Shown piece after piece: positions 36,920 to 47,026 of a DNA stretch of 64,000 bases. The DNA lies in assembly GCA_016845145.1 (NCBI GenBank), contig JAERTE010000075.1, positions 41,984-105,983 of the forward strand, in the 5' to 3' direction. Every line of letters begins with the position of its first letter. Position 1 is the first letter of the stretch. The notes under the pieces were generated by a model. It was not told the DNA's origin. It worked only from the letters and a program-made list of their open reading frames with translations, and did no database searches. The translations under genes were made by a program, and so were the position numbers. Source of the DNA: Rhodospirillaceae bacterium (lineage in GTDB: Bacteria > Pseudomonadota > Alphaproteobacteria > Rhodospirillales > Casp-alpha2).

Positions 36920-37749
36920 ATCAGCTTTTCGTCGATCTCCACAAGTACCGGCACATGATCGGATGGCAAATCCCAGTCGCGGGCAACCTTGAGGGCGCTC
37001 GCGCTCTTGAGCGCCGGGCTCATATCCGGTGATACCCAAATATGATCCAGGCGGCGCCCTCGATCAGCGTCCTCCCAATCTTTGGCCCGGTAGCTCCACC
37101 AGGTAAAAAGCTGCTCGTCTTCGCTGAGGAAGTGCCGGACCGCGTCGAGCCAATCGCCGGCACGGCGCAAGCTTTCCAGGTGTGTGATTTCAATTTCAGT
37201 ATGGGTGATGATATTTTTCAGGCGTTCGTGTGACCAAACGTCACTCGGCAAGGGTGCGACATTGAAATCCCCGGCCAGTAACCGTGGCGGCCCGCCTCCA
37301 GGGCGCTGGACGGAGCCGCGCGCCGCCCACCAATGTGTAAGCTCGGTCAAGAATGCCAACTTGTGAGCGAACTTCGGGTTTTTTAACGGATCGGGTTTGT
37401 CTCCGCCCGCTGGCACATAGAGGCTGTGAACCTCCAACTCCGTCGCCTCGTTCAGTGTGGCGCGGGCGAATATATGACGGCCATCGGCTTTGCCGCACCA
37501 GCTCATGGTTTCGATATCCGACAGCGGAAACTTCGAGACGATAGCCACACCGTTGTATGCCTTAATTCCGGAAATAGCCTGATGGGGATATCCCAATGCC
37601 GCAATCTCAACAGCAGGGAACAGCTCGTCCACGACTTTGGTTTCCTGTAGACAAATGATATCGGGTTGCGCCTCGCGGGCCACGGCCTCGAAGCCAGCCA
37701 GGCGGCGGCGGATGGAATTGACGTTCCAGCTTGCGACAGTCAATACCAT
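36916..37749 (-). CDS. xthA: Exodeoxyribonuclease III (AP endonuclease)
   Basis: 277-residue Mg2+-dependent apurinic endonuclease and 3' phosphodiesterase for base-excision repair. The EEP-fold landmarks are SWNVNSIRRRL, ICLQETK, LLAGDFNVAP (catalytic Asp and Asn) and PSDHVPV (catalytic His) near the C-terminus. It lies downstream of lolA across a 256-bp gap with three hairpins. Convergent with the response regulator. Confidence 0.95.
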   Translation of the reverse strand: MVLTVASWNVNSIRRRLAGFEAVAREAQPDIICLQETKVVDELFPAVEIAALGYPHQAISGIKAYNGVAIVSKFPLSDIETMSWCGKADGRHIFARATLNEATELEVHSLYVPAGGDKPDPLKNPKFAHKLAFLTELTHWWAARGSVQRPGGGPPRLLAGDFNVAPLPSDVWSHERLKNIITHTEIEITHLESLRRAGDWLDAVRHFLSEDEQLFTWWSYRAKDWEDADRGRRLDHIWVSPDMSPALKSASALKVARDWDLPSDHVPVLVEIDEKLI

Positions 37750-37788
37750 GTAGCGCGGTCCAGTTTAAAAAATGGTCTAAAACGAAAT

Positions 37789-37859
37789 GGCGCCCGGCAA
37801 GGGGGAAGCCGGGCGCCACGGCTCCACAAGGGAGCATAAGGATGGTGGGGGGGCCATCC
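37789..37859. terminator. Run of three hairpins between lolA and xthA
   Basis: Three consecutive hairpins: a perfect 10-bp stem GGCGCCCGGC/GCCGGGCGCC (37789-37798 and 37808-37817), then GCTCC/GGAGC (37821-37825, 37831-37835), then GGATGG/CCATCC (37840-37845, 37854-37859). On the minus strand, the first hairpin is followed by a T-rich stretch around 37764-37786, consistent with terminating the ftsK-lolA transcript before xthA. The gap's remaining 146 bp (37860-38005) show nothing recognisable. Confidence 0.55.
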
Positions 37860-38005
37860 AAGAAAGTTCACGGACCGCAAAGCCCGAAACTCTCATGAGG
37901 TAAATATGATTGGTCCAAGCCAAATATTCCACCCCTTTTGTGTAATTTATTGTTTTTCCAGCTTAAAACCGGGATTTTTACCCGAGCGGCCCAGTCAGGA
38001 ACCGA

Positions 38006-38674
38006 TCAATTGTCGACCTGTGCGGGATGCGGGGTCTCGTATTCGAACAGCTGCTGGTCGAGCGGCAGGCCGAAACGCGGCCCCAGCAAAGATACGGTTG
38101 TTTTGACACCTTGGGCGTCGGTTATGGCCCATTTCCGAAGCTCCAATGGCGCGTCGCTGAAGATCAGTGTCAATTGCCCTTCCAGCGGGTCGTCTGCCTT
38201 GACCAGGGAAATACGAATAACGCCGGGCGAGCGCTTAAAGCCAGTGACCAAAATCTCGTTCGAAACCAATGACAGATCGTTTCGCAACAGCAGTTCAGCC
38301 GGCGTCAAACTCAACAGCACGGCCGTGACCTGATCCATTTCCTTATCGATGTAAATCAGGCTGGATCCATCGGCGATGACGGTGATCAGCACCGGCGGGT
38401 CGTATTCAATGCGCATGCGGCCGGGGCGCGACAGGTATATCTGGCCTTCCGAGTAAGTGCCGTTGGACGAAACCTGCAAAAATCGCGCTTGCATCGTCTT
38501 GATGCCGTTGAGCTGGTTTTCAATGCGAACCAGGTCAGCGATATCTTCTTTGCTCAGGTTTAAAGTTCGGGCAATGACGGCGTGGGCGTCATTCAGCTGT
38601 CCGATAAAGGCGCTCAGCGCCAAGGCCGCAAGAGATATCCGTGCGAGCCGCTTAAGTCGTTGTGTCCAATTCAT
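38006..38674 (-). CDS. lolA: LolA-type outer-membrane lipoprotein carrier
   Basis: 222-residue periplasmic carrier that shuttles lipoproteins from the LolCDE transporter to the outer membrane. A signal peptide (basic start MNWTQRLKRLARI, hydrophobic LAALALSAF) is cleaved near AHA at about residues 30-32. The mature part is the LolA half-barrel with MQARFLQVSSNGTYSEGQIYLSRPGRMRIEY, typical of the family. It lies 73 bp after ftsK, a gene order often seen in alphaproteobacteria. Confidence 0.92.
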   Translation of the reverse strand: MNWTQRLKRLARISLAALALSAFIGQLNDAHAVIARTLNLSKEDIADLVRIENQLNGIKTMQARFLQVSSNGTYSEGQIYLSRPGRMRIEYDPPVLITVIADGSSLIYIDKEMDQVTAVLLSLTPAELLLRNDLSLVSNEILVTGFKRSPGVIRISLVKADDPLEGQLTLIFSDAPLELRKWAITDAQGVKTTVSLLGPRFGLPLDQQLFEYETPHPAQVDN

Positions 38675-38747
38675 GGATTGGTTTTAAACAAGCGATGCAC
38701 CTGGGTAAAGAAGCACCGGGCCAAAGCGCCTGCCTCTTTAATGGCCT

Positions 38748-41195
38748 CTAGTGACTGCCCACCAGCACTTCACGTCTGCCAACCCGATTGGCCGGGCTGA
38801 CGACGCCTTCTTTTTCCATCTGTTCGATAATGCGTGCTGCTCGATTGTAGCCGATCTGCAGATGGCGCTGAATGAAGCTGGTCGAGGCTTTTTCTTCACG
38901 TGCGACCAAGGCGACAGCCTCATCATAGAGTGCGTCGGCATTGGCGCCGCCAACGCCGCCCGGCAAGGACACTTCGTCATCGGTGGTGACCTCTTCGATG
39001 TATTGCGGTGCGCCCTGGGCCTTCAGATGTTCGACGATATGTTCAACCTCGCCATCAGATACGAACGGCCCGTGCACACGGGTGATTCGTCCGCCACCGG
39101 CCATGTACAACATGTCGCCCTGCCCCAGCAACTGCTCAGCCCCTTGTTCGCCCAAAATGGTGCGACTGTCGATCTTCGACGTCACCTGGAAGCTGATGCG
39201 GGTCGGGAAATTGGCTTTCACCGTACCGGTGATCACGTCGACGGAAGGACGCTGCGTTGCCATGATCAGGTGAATGCCGGCGGCACGCGCCATTTGCGCC
39301 AGCCGCTGGATGGCGGCCTCGACATCCTTGCCGGCGACCAGCATCAGATCGGCCATTTCGTCGACCACGACGACGATGAACGGCAGTGGATCGGTGGGCA
39401 ATGGCTGGTCTTCAAACACGGGCTTGCCGTCTTCATCGAAACCGGTTTGCACACGGCGGGTCAATTCTTCGCCCTTTTTGACGGCTTCGGCGAGACGCGC
39501 GTTGTAGCCGGCGATGTTACGCACACCCAATTGCGACATGGAGCGGTAGCGGTCCTCCATTTCGCGCACCGCCCATTTCAGGGCGACAACAGCCTTGTTG
39601 GGGTCGGTGACAACGGGCGTCAATAGGTGCGGAATGCCCTCATAAACCGAAAGCTCGAGCATCTTCGGATCAATCATGATCAGCTTGCAGGCGTCCGGCC
39701 CCATGGAATACAGCAAGGACAGGATCATGGTGTTCATGGCGACGGATTTACCGGACCCTGTCGTGCCGGCGATCAGCAAATGCGGCATGCGGGCGAGATC
39801 CGCCGTGACCGGTGCTCCGCCAATATCCTTACCCAACGCCAACGGCAGCGCCGCCTTGGTTTTTTCGAAGTCCTGGGAAGCCAACAATTCCCGGAGCAGC
39901 ACGATTTCGCGGTCGATGTTGGGTAATTCAATGCCGATAACGTTGCGCCCGGAGACCACTGCGACTCGCACGGACACGGCGCTCATGGAGCGCGCGATGT
40001 CGTCCGATAACCCGATAACGCGCGATGTTTTGGTGCCGGGCGCGGGCTCCAACTCGTAAAGGGTCACCACCGGACCGGGCCGAACTTTGACGATCTCGCC
40101 TTTGACACCGAAGTCTTCCAGCACCGTGCCCAGGAATTTGGCGTTCTGCTCCAATGTATCTCTGTTATGTGCGCGTTTGGCGGCGCTTTCATCCGGGGCT
40201 TCCAGTAAATCCAGCGGCGGCAGGGCGTAGGCATCGCCCGGTTCAAGCGCCAATTTCCCTTGCCGCGCGGCGGCCGCTTTGCGTCCCGTCTTGGGCTTGG
40301 GTTTGCGCGGCGCGACAAGCCCGGAACGTCCCGTCTCCGTTTTTGTTTCCGGCTCGGGGTCCGGTACATCGGCCTTGCCTCCGCCCAAAGAGACCCGGAC
40401 ACTTAGCCCGTCGGCCGAATCAGTGCTGTCGTCAACATAGCTGTCGGTGTCGCCTTCGGCGGACAGACGATCATCGCGCGATTGTACCCAGCGTTGGCGC
40501 CATGCAGGTACGACGCCGAACGCATTGCGGCTTTTCTGGACGCCGGCGCCCAGCGCCGTTGCACCGAAGCCCAAGATGAGGACCGATCTCCGCCATTCGT
40601 CGCGGTTGAGCCCCATGCCGTAAATCATCAGTGCCGCGGAGACGACGGCCATCGTGCCGGCAACGATCAGCGTCGCGGAAGGAGCGCCGGCGGCGGTGAG
40701 GGCATCGGCAGTGCGCTCAAATACCAGTGACCCGATCACGCCCCCCATGCCCGTGGTCAGAGGCCAGTGTGGCAGAGACGGCGCGGCGCTAAGTGCCGTG
40801 CCGGCAGCAATACCGGCCAAGATCAACGCTAAACCGCGCCAATAGGTGTTATGAACAGGCTGCTTGGCCAGAAGCCGCACCCCCCAAACACCGAAACCGA
40901 TAAGCGGCAAATAGGCCGCCAATCCGATGGTCTGGATCAACAGGTCGGCAGCGACAGCGCCCCAGGGCCCCAAAAGGTTGGTCGTTGCCGCGTCAGAGGC
41001 ATTGTTGAGAGACGGATCCGACGGCACGTAGCTGAACAATGCAACCGCTAGGGCGGCGGCAGTAATGGCTGTCAAAAGACCACCGAGTTGCATCAGCCTG
41101 TCATGCAGGAATTGCTTGGCGCCGGCCGGCAGAATTGCCCGGGTGGCGCTGTCACCGGCGTTGGCCGGTCCGAAAAATCTGAGAGCTTGAGCCAT
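38748..41195 (-). CDS. ftsK: FtsK DNA translocase
   Basis: 815-residue division-linked motor that moves chromosomes through the septum and activates XerCD at dif. About four or five N-terminal membrane segments (to about residue 200) are followed by a variable linker rich in charged residues and a RecA-type motor, with Walker A GTTGSGKSVAMNTMI at about residue 488. The C-terminal gamma winged helix (STSFIQRHLQIGYNRAARI) reads the KOPS orientation signals. Start at ATG 41195, two codons in from a possible TTG. Confidence 0.95.
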   Translation of the reverse strand: MAQALRFFGPANAGDSATRAILPAGAKQFLHDRLMQLGGLLTAITAAALAVALFSYVPSDPSLNNASDAATTNLLGPWGAVAADLLIQTIGLAAYLPLIGFGVWGVRLLAKQPVHNTYWRGLALILAGIAAGTALSAAPSLPHWPLTTGMGGVIGSLVFERTADALTAAGAPSATLIVAGTMAVVSAALMIYGMGLNRDEWRRSVLILGFGATALGAGVQKSRNAFGVVPAWRQRWVQSRDDRLSAEGDTDSYVDDSTDSADGLSVRVSLGGGKADVPDPEPETKTETGRSGLVAPRKPKPKTGRKAAAARQGKLALEPGDAYALPPLDLLEAPDESAAKRAHNRDTLEQNAKFLGTVLEDFGVKGEIVKVRPGPVVTLYELEPAPGTKTSRVIGLSDDIARSMSAVSVRVAVVSGRNVIGIELPNIDREIVLLRELLASQDFEKTKAALPLALGKDIGGAPVTADLARMPHLLIAGTTGSGKSVAMNTMILSLLYSMGPDACKLIMIDPKMLELSVYEGIPHLLTPVVTDPNKAVVALKWAVREMEDRYRSMSQLGVRNIAGYNARLAEAVKKGEELTRRVQTGFDEDGKPVFEDQPLPTDPLPFIVVVVDEMADLMLVAGKDVEAAIQRLAQMARAAGIHLIMATQRPSVDVITGTVKANFPTRISFQVTSKIDSRTILGEQGAEQLLGQGDMLYMAGGGRITRVHGPFVSDGEVEHIVEHLKAQGAPQYIEEVTTDDEVSLPGGVGGANADALYDEAVALVAREEKASTSFIQRHLQIGYNRAARIIEQMEKEGVVSPANRVGRREVLVGSH

Positions 41196-41247
41196 ACCCA
41201 AGTTCTACGGAATAAGGATAAACAAGTACTTAATGATGGTTGCAAAG

Positions 41248-41283
41248 AAAGGCCCGAACGAGACGATCTCGCTCGGGCCTTTT
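41248..41283. terminator. Strong terminator of the glnK-amtB operon
   Basis: The arms AAAGGCCCGA (41248-41257) and TCGGGCCTTT (41273-41282) form a 10-bp stem, and the inner CGAGA/TCTCG extends it. Read on the minus strand the stem is followed by TTTCTTT-type sequence, the direction needed to end amtB transcription before ftsK. Plus-strand reading also gives a T-run, so it could be bidirectional. Confidence 0.85.
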
Positions 41284-41356
41284 CGCCTAATTTAAAACCG
41301 GGCAGGCCGCTGACAGTCGGGGGACGAACGTGACCGCGTCCCGCCCGGTAGGCGAC

Positions 41357-42724
41357 TTACAGCCGCTGTGAACCGGAACCGAATTCGGGGTACGCTTCCA
41401 TACCGCATTCGGCCCGATCGAGGCCAAGCGCTTCGTCCTCTTCGTCGACCCGGATGCCGATGGTGGCTTTCAAGACATACCAAACCACGGCGCTGACGAC
41501 GGAGACGAAAACACCGATGGCTACGATCCCGATAGCCTGTGTGACGATGGACCCGGACCCGAAGATCCCGACAGCCAACGTGCCCCAGATTCCGGCGACC
41601 AAGTGCGCGGAAATGGCGCCGACCACATCGTCGATCTTCATTTTGTCGATTAGCGGCACCGCAATCAGCACCAAAGCGCCGCCGACACCGCCGACAATCA
41701 GCGCAATGACGTGGTTTTGCACATCGGGGCCGGCGGTGATCGCGACCAACCCGCCGATGGCACCATTGAGCGCCAGCGACACATCGATCTTTTTATACAT
41801 CAACTGCGCCATGATGATGGCCACGACGACGCCGGCGGCGGCAGCCAGGTTGGTGTTGACGTAGACAATTGAGATCGCCGCTGCATCAAGGGCGCTGCCC
41901 AAGGCCAGCTGTGAGCCGCCGTTGAAACCAAACCAGCCGAACCACAGGATGAACGTACCTAGCGTGGCGAGCGGGATGTTGGCGCCGGGAAGCGCATTTA
42001 CTTGACCGCTGGGCCCGTATTTGCCTTTCCGCGCACCTAAGATGATCGCGCCCGTCAGCGCCGCCCAGCCGCCGGTGGAGTGCACCAGGGTCGAGCCGGC
42101 GAAATCGGAAAAGCCCATCTCGGCCAGCCATCCGCCGCCCCAGACCCAGCTCGCCTGAATCGGGTAGATGAAGCCCGAAAGGATGACCACAAAGATCATG
42201 AACGGCCACACCTTGATTCGCTCGGCCACGGTGCCCGAAACGATGGAGGCGGCGGTTGCCACAAATACCATCTGGAAGAACCAGTCCGACGGTACCGAAT
42301 AACCGGTATCGACGACTTTCTTGACCATCTCCGGCGTTGCCTTGTCAGCGCCGATCAAGGCCAATTCATCACCGGACGGATTGTAAAAGGGGGTGAGTGA
42401 GCCGATGAAGCCGCCTTCTGGTACGCCGACGTACATCAAGTTATAGCCGACCAGGTAAAACATGATGCCGGCGATGGAATACAGCGCGATGTTCTTGAGG
42501 CAAATGGTGGCGGTGTTTTTGGACCGCACCAGGCCCGATTCCAGCATGGCGAAACCAGCCGCCATGAACATCACCAACACGCCGTGAATCAGAAACGAGA
42601 ACGTGTTGAACACATATGCCGTTTCGCTATCGACGGCGGCCCAGGCTGTTGCCGGAAAAACCGAGCTGACGGCAAAAGGAGCCGCGGCAGCGAAGAGGCC
42701 AAGAGTTTTGATTTTGGATTTCAT
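41357..42724 (-). CDS. amtB: AmtB ammonium transporter
   Basis: 455-residue inner-membrane ammonia/ammonium channel. An N-terminal signal peptide (LGLFAAAAPFAVSSVFPATAWA) precedes eleven membrane helices. The pore histidines are in LVHSTGGWAAL and ISAHLVAGIWG. The C-terminal CGMEAYPEF is part of the tail that docks GlnK. TAGGAG lies 9 bp before the ATG at 42724. It is 14 bp downstream of glnK, the classic glnK-amtB pair, induced under nitrogen limitation. Confidence 0.96.
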   Translation of the reverse strand: MKSKIKTLGLFAAAAPFAVSSVFPATAWAAVDSETAYVFNTFSFLIHGVLVMFMAAGFAMLESGLVRSKNTATICLKNIALYSIAGIMFYLVGYNLMYVGVPEGGFIGSLTPFYNPSGDELALIGADKATPEMVKKVVDTGYSVPSDWFFQMVFVATAASIVSGTVAERIKVWPFMIFVVILSGFIYPIQASWVWGGGWLAEMGFSDFAGSTLVHSTGGWAALTGAIILGARKGKYGPSGQVNALPGANIPLATLGTFILWFGWFGFNGGSQLALGSALDAAAISIVYVNTNLAAAAGVVVAIIMAQLMYKKIDVSLALNGAIGGLVAITAGPDVQNHVIALIVGGVGGALVLIAVPLIDKMKIDDVVGAISAHLVAGIWGTLAVGIFGSGSIVTQAIGIVAIGVFVSVVSAVVWYVLKATIGIRVDEEDEALGLDRAECGMEAYPEFGSGSQRL

Positions 42725-42738
42725 AATTTGCACTCCTA

Positions 42739-43203
<465 letters not shown>

Positions 43204-43315
43204 CTATTTCTTCAGATTATGTTGAGCTTATGGCAACACATGAATGATTAATTTTTCAACAGTTGTGTTATGGTGATTAAAAAATAAGCAATCATGATCT
43301 CTGAATATTCTGGAC

Positions 43316-44599
43316 ATGCCGGAGAAACCGTTTCAGCCTAGTCGCATGGTTGATCCAAACCCTCCTGATAACGATATCCGGGTTGACGTCCTGATCATTG
43401 GCGTCGGGTTTGCCGGTGGCACATTGGCAGCGGCACTGGGCGACACGCCGTTGACGGTCTGTATGGTCGACCGAGCCGATCCTCGGGACGCTCTCGATGC
43501 CACTTTCGATGGCCGTGCATTCGCGATATCTCAGAGCAACCAAAAACTTCTCGAGGGAACGGGGCTGTGGCCGCGATTGGCCGAAACATCGGCGCCAATC
43601 CTCGATATCCGCGTTTCCGACGGACCGTCGCTGTTATTTTTGCACTACGACCATCAGGCTGTCGGTGACGAGCCGATGGGCTATATGATCGAAAACCACC
43701 ATTTACGTGTCGCCTTGCATGAGCGGCACAAGGCGCAAACCCGTCTGACCCAATTGGCGCCGGGACAGGTTAAGACGCTGGAGCGCGACGGCGGCGGTGT
43801 CAGGGCTGAGTTGTCGGATGGCCGCCGGGTGCGTGCGCGGCTGGCCGTGGGGGCAGATGGCCGGGGCTCAGATACCCGCAAATCTGCCGGTATCGGATTA
43901 ACGCAGTGGAGCTATCACCAAACAGGCATTGTTTGCACTGTCCGGCACGAACGCAACCATGATTATGTGGCTCAAGAGAGGTTTCTGCCGGCGGGCCCGT
44001 TCGCAATTTTACCCTTAATGGGTGATGTAGCGGGTGCGGCCAACCGGTCATCCATCGTGTGGACCGAACGCGAAGACCTGGCGCCCGCGATGATGGCGCT
44101 GGATGACGATGAATTCGCGCAAGAACTTTCCCGGCGGTTCGGCGCTTTCTTGGGTGATATCGAGGTCATTGGACCGCGTTGGGCTTATCCGCTGAGTCTG
44201 CAGTTCGCCCGCGAGACGACCGCCACGCGTTTGGTGCTGATCGGTGATGCGGCACATGGCATGCATCCAATCGCCGGGCAAGGCTTGAACATGGGGTTGC
44301 GCGATGTTGCGGCCCTGGCGGAGGTTTTGGCCGATGCGGCCCGGCTGGGCCTCGATATCGGCGACGCAGCGACGCTTGAGCGCTACGAGCGGTGGCGGCG
44401 CTTTGACAATACCATGATGCTGGCGGCGACCGATGCGCTCAATCGTCTGTTTTCAAATGATATCGCGCCGGTTCGTTTGGCGCGCGATGCGGGGTTGGCG
44501 GTTGTTGATTCCATTCCGCCCCTAAAGCGTCTTTTCATGCGCCATGCCATGGGTGCTGTCGGCGACTTGCCCCGACTGTTGCGCGGCGAGCGCCTATAA
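43316..44599 (+). CDS. UbiH/UbiF/COQ6-family FAD monooxygenase
   Basis: 427-residue flavoprotein hydroxylase probably acting in ubiquinone synthesis on the aromatic ring. The FAD-binding GVGFAGGTLAAAL lies near residue 28 and the second FAD motif GDAAHGMHPIAGQGLNMGLRD near 308; the DG motif is in VGADGRGSDTR. I cannot tell from sequence which ring position it hydroxylates (UbiH, UbiI, UbiF and UbiL are similar). Divergent from glnK, convergent with the DUF971 gene. Confidence 0.87.
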   Translation: MPEKPFQPSRMVDPNPPDNDIRVDVLIIGVGFAGGTLAAALGDTPLTVCMVDRADPRDALDATFDGRAFAISQSNQKLLEGTGLWPRLAETSAPILDIRVSDGPSLLFLHYDHQAVGDEPMGYMIENHHLRVALHERHKAQTRLTQLAPGQVKTLERDGGGVRAELSDGRRVRARLAVGADGRGSDTRKSAGIGLTQWSYHQTGIVCTVRHERNHDYVAQERFLPAGPFAILPLMGDVAGAANRSSIVWTEREDLAPAMMALDDDEFAQELSRRFGAFLGDIEVIGPRWAYPLSLQFARETTATRLVLIGDAAHGMHPIAGQGLNMGLRDVAALAEVLADAARLGLDIGDAATLERYERWRRFDNTMMLAATDALNRLFSNDIAPVRLARDAGLAVVDSIPPLKRLFMRHAMGAVGDLPRLLRGERL

Positions 44600-44615
44600 A
44601 CTCATCATTGATAAA

Positions 44616-45002
44616 TCAAGGGTCTCGACTGAGGCCAGCTTCCTCAATCGCGGCCAGATATTCCGACCACATTTCGTCTTGGTTGAGACCCATCTTATAG
44701 AAAGTGTCCCAGGTATAGATGCCGGTATCGTGCAGATCGTCGAATTTGATGCCCACCGCATAATTACCGATCGGCGTTACCTCCATAATGCCGACATGCC
44801 TGCGACCGGCGACAAGTTGCTTTTGCCCAGGGCCATGGCCCTGTACTTCCGCCGACGGGCTTTCGACCCGCAGGAATTCAGCTGGAAAGCGGAATTCCCG
44901 GCCATCGTCGAAGATAACCTCCAACATCTTTTCGTCGCGTTTGAGCCGAATTTCCGTAGGCTTATGGGCTTGGCGGAAGTCTTTCGTCATGGCGTTTGTC
45001 AT
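44616..45002 (-). CDS. DUF971 protein
   Basis: 128-residue protein with the DUF971 domain, also seen at the N-terminus of gamma-butyrobetaine hydroxylase. Landmarks are PTEIRLKRDEKMLEVIFDDG, FPAEFLRV-ESPSAEVQGHG, then GIMEVTPIGNYAVGIKFDDLHDTGIYTWD. Sometimes linked to iron-sulfur protein function; unproven. An alternative start is the ATG at 44990. It belongs to a minus-strand run ybbN, LON-domain, trm112 and this gene. Confidence 0.87.
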   Translation of the reverse strand: MTNAMTKDFRQAHKPTEIRLKRDEKMLEVIFDDGREFRFPAEFLRVESPSAEVQGHGPGQKQLVAGRRHVGIMEVTPIGNYAVGIKFDDLHDTGIYTWDTFYKMGLNQDEMWSEYLAAIEEAGLSRDP

Positions 45003-45024
45003 CCTATTTACCTAACAGCTTGGC

Positions 45025-45207
45025 CTATTCACCTAAGGGTCTGGCTTCGTCGGGCAGCATGATTGGGATGCCGTCGCGAATCGGAAAGGCTAAGCCGGCT
45101 TTCTTGCTGATCAATTCCTGGTTTTCTCGGTCGTACTCCAGCGGTTCCTTGGTCAATGGGCAGACGAGAATTTCCAAGAGTTTCGGATCGACGGTTGATG
45201 GCGTCAT
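45025..45207 (-). CDS. Trm112-family protein
   Basis: 60-residue small protein of the Trm112 family, in eukaryotes an activator of methyltransferases; the bacterial role is less clear. The sequence has [37 protein letters not shown] and ends DEARPLGE. The CPxC-type second cysteine is replaced by Thr, as is common in bacterial members. The ATG at 45207 gives the usual short length. Located 16 bp after the LON-domain gene on the same strand. Confidence 0.88.
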   Translation of the reverse strand: MTPSTVDPKLLEILVCPLTKEPLEYDRENQELISKKAGLAFPIRDGIPIMLPDEARPLGE

Positions 45208-45223
45208 GTGGGCCTCGCGTTGA

Positions 45224-45874
45224 TTAATGAGGGGGTTGATCGGAATTCGGCCCCGCACTAAGCGTTGCCATATTCAAGACGGCTACTAAGCTGCGGGTGC
45301 GGGCGGTAAGATCCGGAGATTCGAGCAGCGCCTGTTTTTCGGCCGGCGTGAACGGACAGGCCATTGCCATGGATGCCACCAGGGTGTGGTCAGCGGTTTG
45401 TTCTAGGGCCTGCCAATCCGCCTCATAACTGTTTTCATCGAAGTAGCGCCGCAACGCATCATTCAATGTCTTTCGCTCGCCGGGCTCCAGGCTCTCTGTT
45501 TTCAGGTCATTTGCAAATGGTTGGAAATCCGGAACCACGCGCCGGTATCCATCTCGAACGTCAAGCTCGGAGAGGGCGGTGAAACGGCAAACTCCGTTTA
45601 ACGAGATAAGATACCGACCGTCCGGTGTTTCGGAAAACGACGCGATTCGGCCAAGACAACCGATATCGAACAACGGGTGATCGTCGCCAACCGTCTGCAG
45701 GGAAGTGTCGCGAGGCTGTACCATGCCGAGCCAGCGCCCGGCGCCAAGCACGGTATCGATCATCGTCAGATATCGCGGCTCGAAAATGTTCAGCGGCAGT
45801 TGGCCGCCAGGCAGCAAAAGCGCGCCGGTCAACGGGAAGACGGGGAGCTCGCGCGGAAATGAAAAATCATCCAT
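45224..45874 (-). CDS. LON substrate-binding domain protein
   Basis: 216-residue stand-alone LON N-terminal domain without the AAA+ or protease parts. It begins [30 protein letters not shown], the family signature, followed by [27 protein letters not shown]. It is presumably a substrate or protein-interaction module of unknown partner. It sits 17 bp after ybbN and 16 bp before trm112 in a compact alphaproteobacterial cluster. Confidence 0.9.
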   Translation of the reverse strand: MDDFSFPRELPVFPLTGALLLPGGQLPLNIFEPRYLTMIDTVLGAGRWLGMVQPRDTSLQTVGDDHPLFDIGCLGRIASFSETPDGRYLISLNGVCRFTALSELDVRDGYRRVVPDFQPFANDLKTESLEPGERKTLNDALRRYFDENSYEADWQALEQTADHTLVASMAMACPFTPAEKQALLESPDLTARTRSLVAVLNMATLSAGPNSDQPPH

Positions 45875-45891
45875 TTGAGCTCACGCGTCTC

Positions 45892-46911
45892 TTAGGAGAA
45901 TAGAACCGAAGACAACTGCCGTCGGCCGCTGACCGTGAGTTCATGCGTCGGCCCAAGTGCTTCGAACATTTTCAGCAGCTGTTTACGCGCCGCTTCGTCA
46001 TTCCAGGTCCGGTTTTGGCGGATGATCTCAATGAGCTCGTCTATGGCTTCTTCGTTGCGCCCGTTTCCAAACAGGGCGACCGCGTAATCGAGGCGAGCCT
46101 GATGGTCGTCAGGCTTGGCGTCGACGAGCGCTTTCAGTTCCGATACGTCTCCGGACTCCTCGGTTTGCTGGGACAACTCGAAGGCCGAAACCGCCGCCGC
46201 CACCTCGGCCTTGGCTAAGACCTCCGGCGGCAGGGCTTCAATGATCTGGCTCACTGTATCCTTGTCGCCCATAGCGAGAGTGGCGCGAAGTACGCCGCCG
46301 ATGGCGGCATCGTTGCCTGGGTCCTCGGCTTGAATTTGACGATATAGTGCAGCGGCGCTTTCCGCATCGCCGCCATCGAGCAAAGCCTGCGCCTCATCAA
46401 GGGCGGCTTCCAGAGGTGGCTTCGCGCCGTCCAGCAACTTGTCGATAAACGTTTTCAGCTGGCTTTCCGGAAGCGCGCCTGAGAAAGCATCGACAGGACG
46501 GCCATCCTTGAAGGCATACACCATGGGAATGGATTGGACCCTCAACTGTGCGGCGATTTCCTGGTTTTCATCGACATTGATCTTAACCAGCCGGACCATA
46601 CCTCCCGCCTGACGGACCAGTTTTTCCAACATCGGCCCCAATTGTTTGCACGGTCCACACCATGGCGCCCAGAAATCCACTATGATGGGAACCTGAGCGG
46701 ACGCCTCGATAACATCGGCCATGAAGTTTTGGCTGTCCGAATCCTTGATCACATCACCGCCGGCTGCCGGTTGCGGGGCGCCCGCGCTGTCCACGTATAA
46801 CTGTTGCTGCGCGCTAGGGGCCTCTGGTGGGGCGGTAGGCGCTTCACCGGCGGCAGGCTGGCCCGCGCCTTGTGATTGCATTGTCCCGTCGGGATTGAGT
46901 TTGAATTCCAT
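45892..46911 (-). CDS. ybbN: YbbN/CnoX-type thioredoxin-TPR chaperone
   Basis: 339 residues: an N-terminal low-complexity linker of about 60 residues, a thioredoxin domain with an intact catalytic motif WAPWCGPCKQLGP near residue 84, and C-terminal TPR repeats (ALDEAQALLDGGDAESAAALYRQI and following). The family (CnoX) protects substrates from oxidative aggregation and works with chaperonin. Unlike E. coli CnoX, the active site here is a full CGPC, so it may have reductase activity. The start at 46911 (MEFKLNPDG) gives the linker; shorter starts are possible. Confidence 0.9.
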   Translation of the reverse strand: MEFKLNPDGTMQSQGAGQPAAGEAPTAPPEAPSAQQQLYVDSAGAPQPAAGGDVIKDSDSQNFMADVIEASAQVPIIVDFWAPWCGPCKQLGPMLEKLVRQAGGMVRLVKINVDENQEIAAQLRVQSIPMVYAFKDGRPVDAFSGALPESQLKTFIDKLLDGAKPPLEAALDEAQALLDGGDAESAAALYRQIQAEDPGNDAAIGGVLRATLAMGDKDTVSQIIEALPPEVLAKAEVAAAVSAFELSQQTEESGDVSELKALVDAKPDDHQARLDYAVALFGNGRNEEAIDELIEIIRQNRTWNDEAARKQLLKMFEALGPTHELTVSGRRQLSSVLFS

Positions 46912-47026
46912 GTCTTTTCCTTAGGTGTTCACGGGGGTTCCGTGTGTCATAGATGGCTAGGGCATCGTCTTGGTGCAAGTCCCCATTGGAGGTCGTAGGC
47001 GCAAGCCTTCGGCGCGCGCCAAAAGT

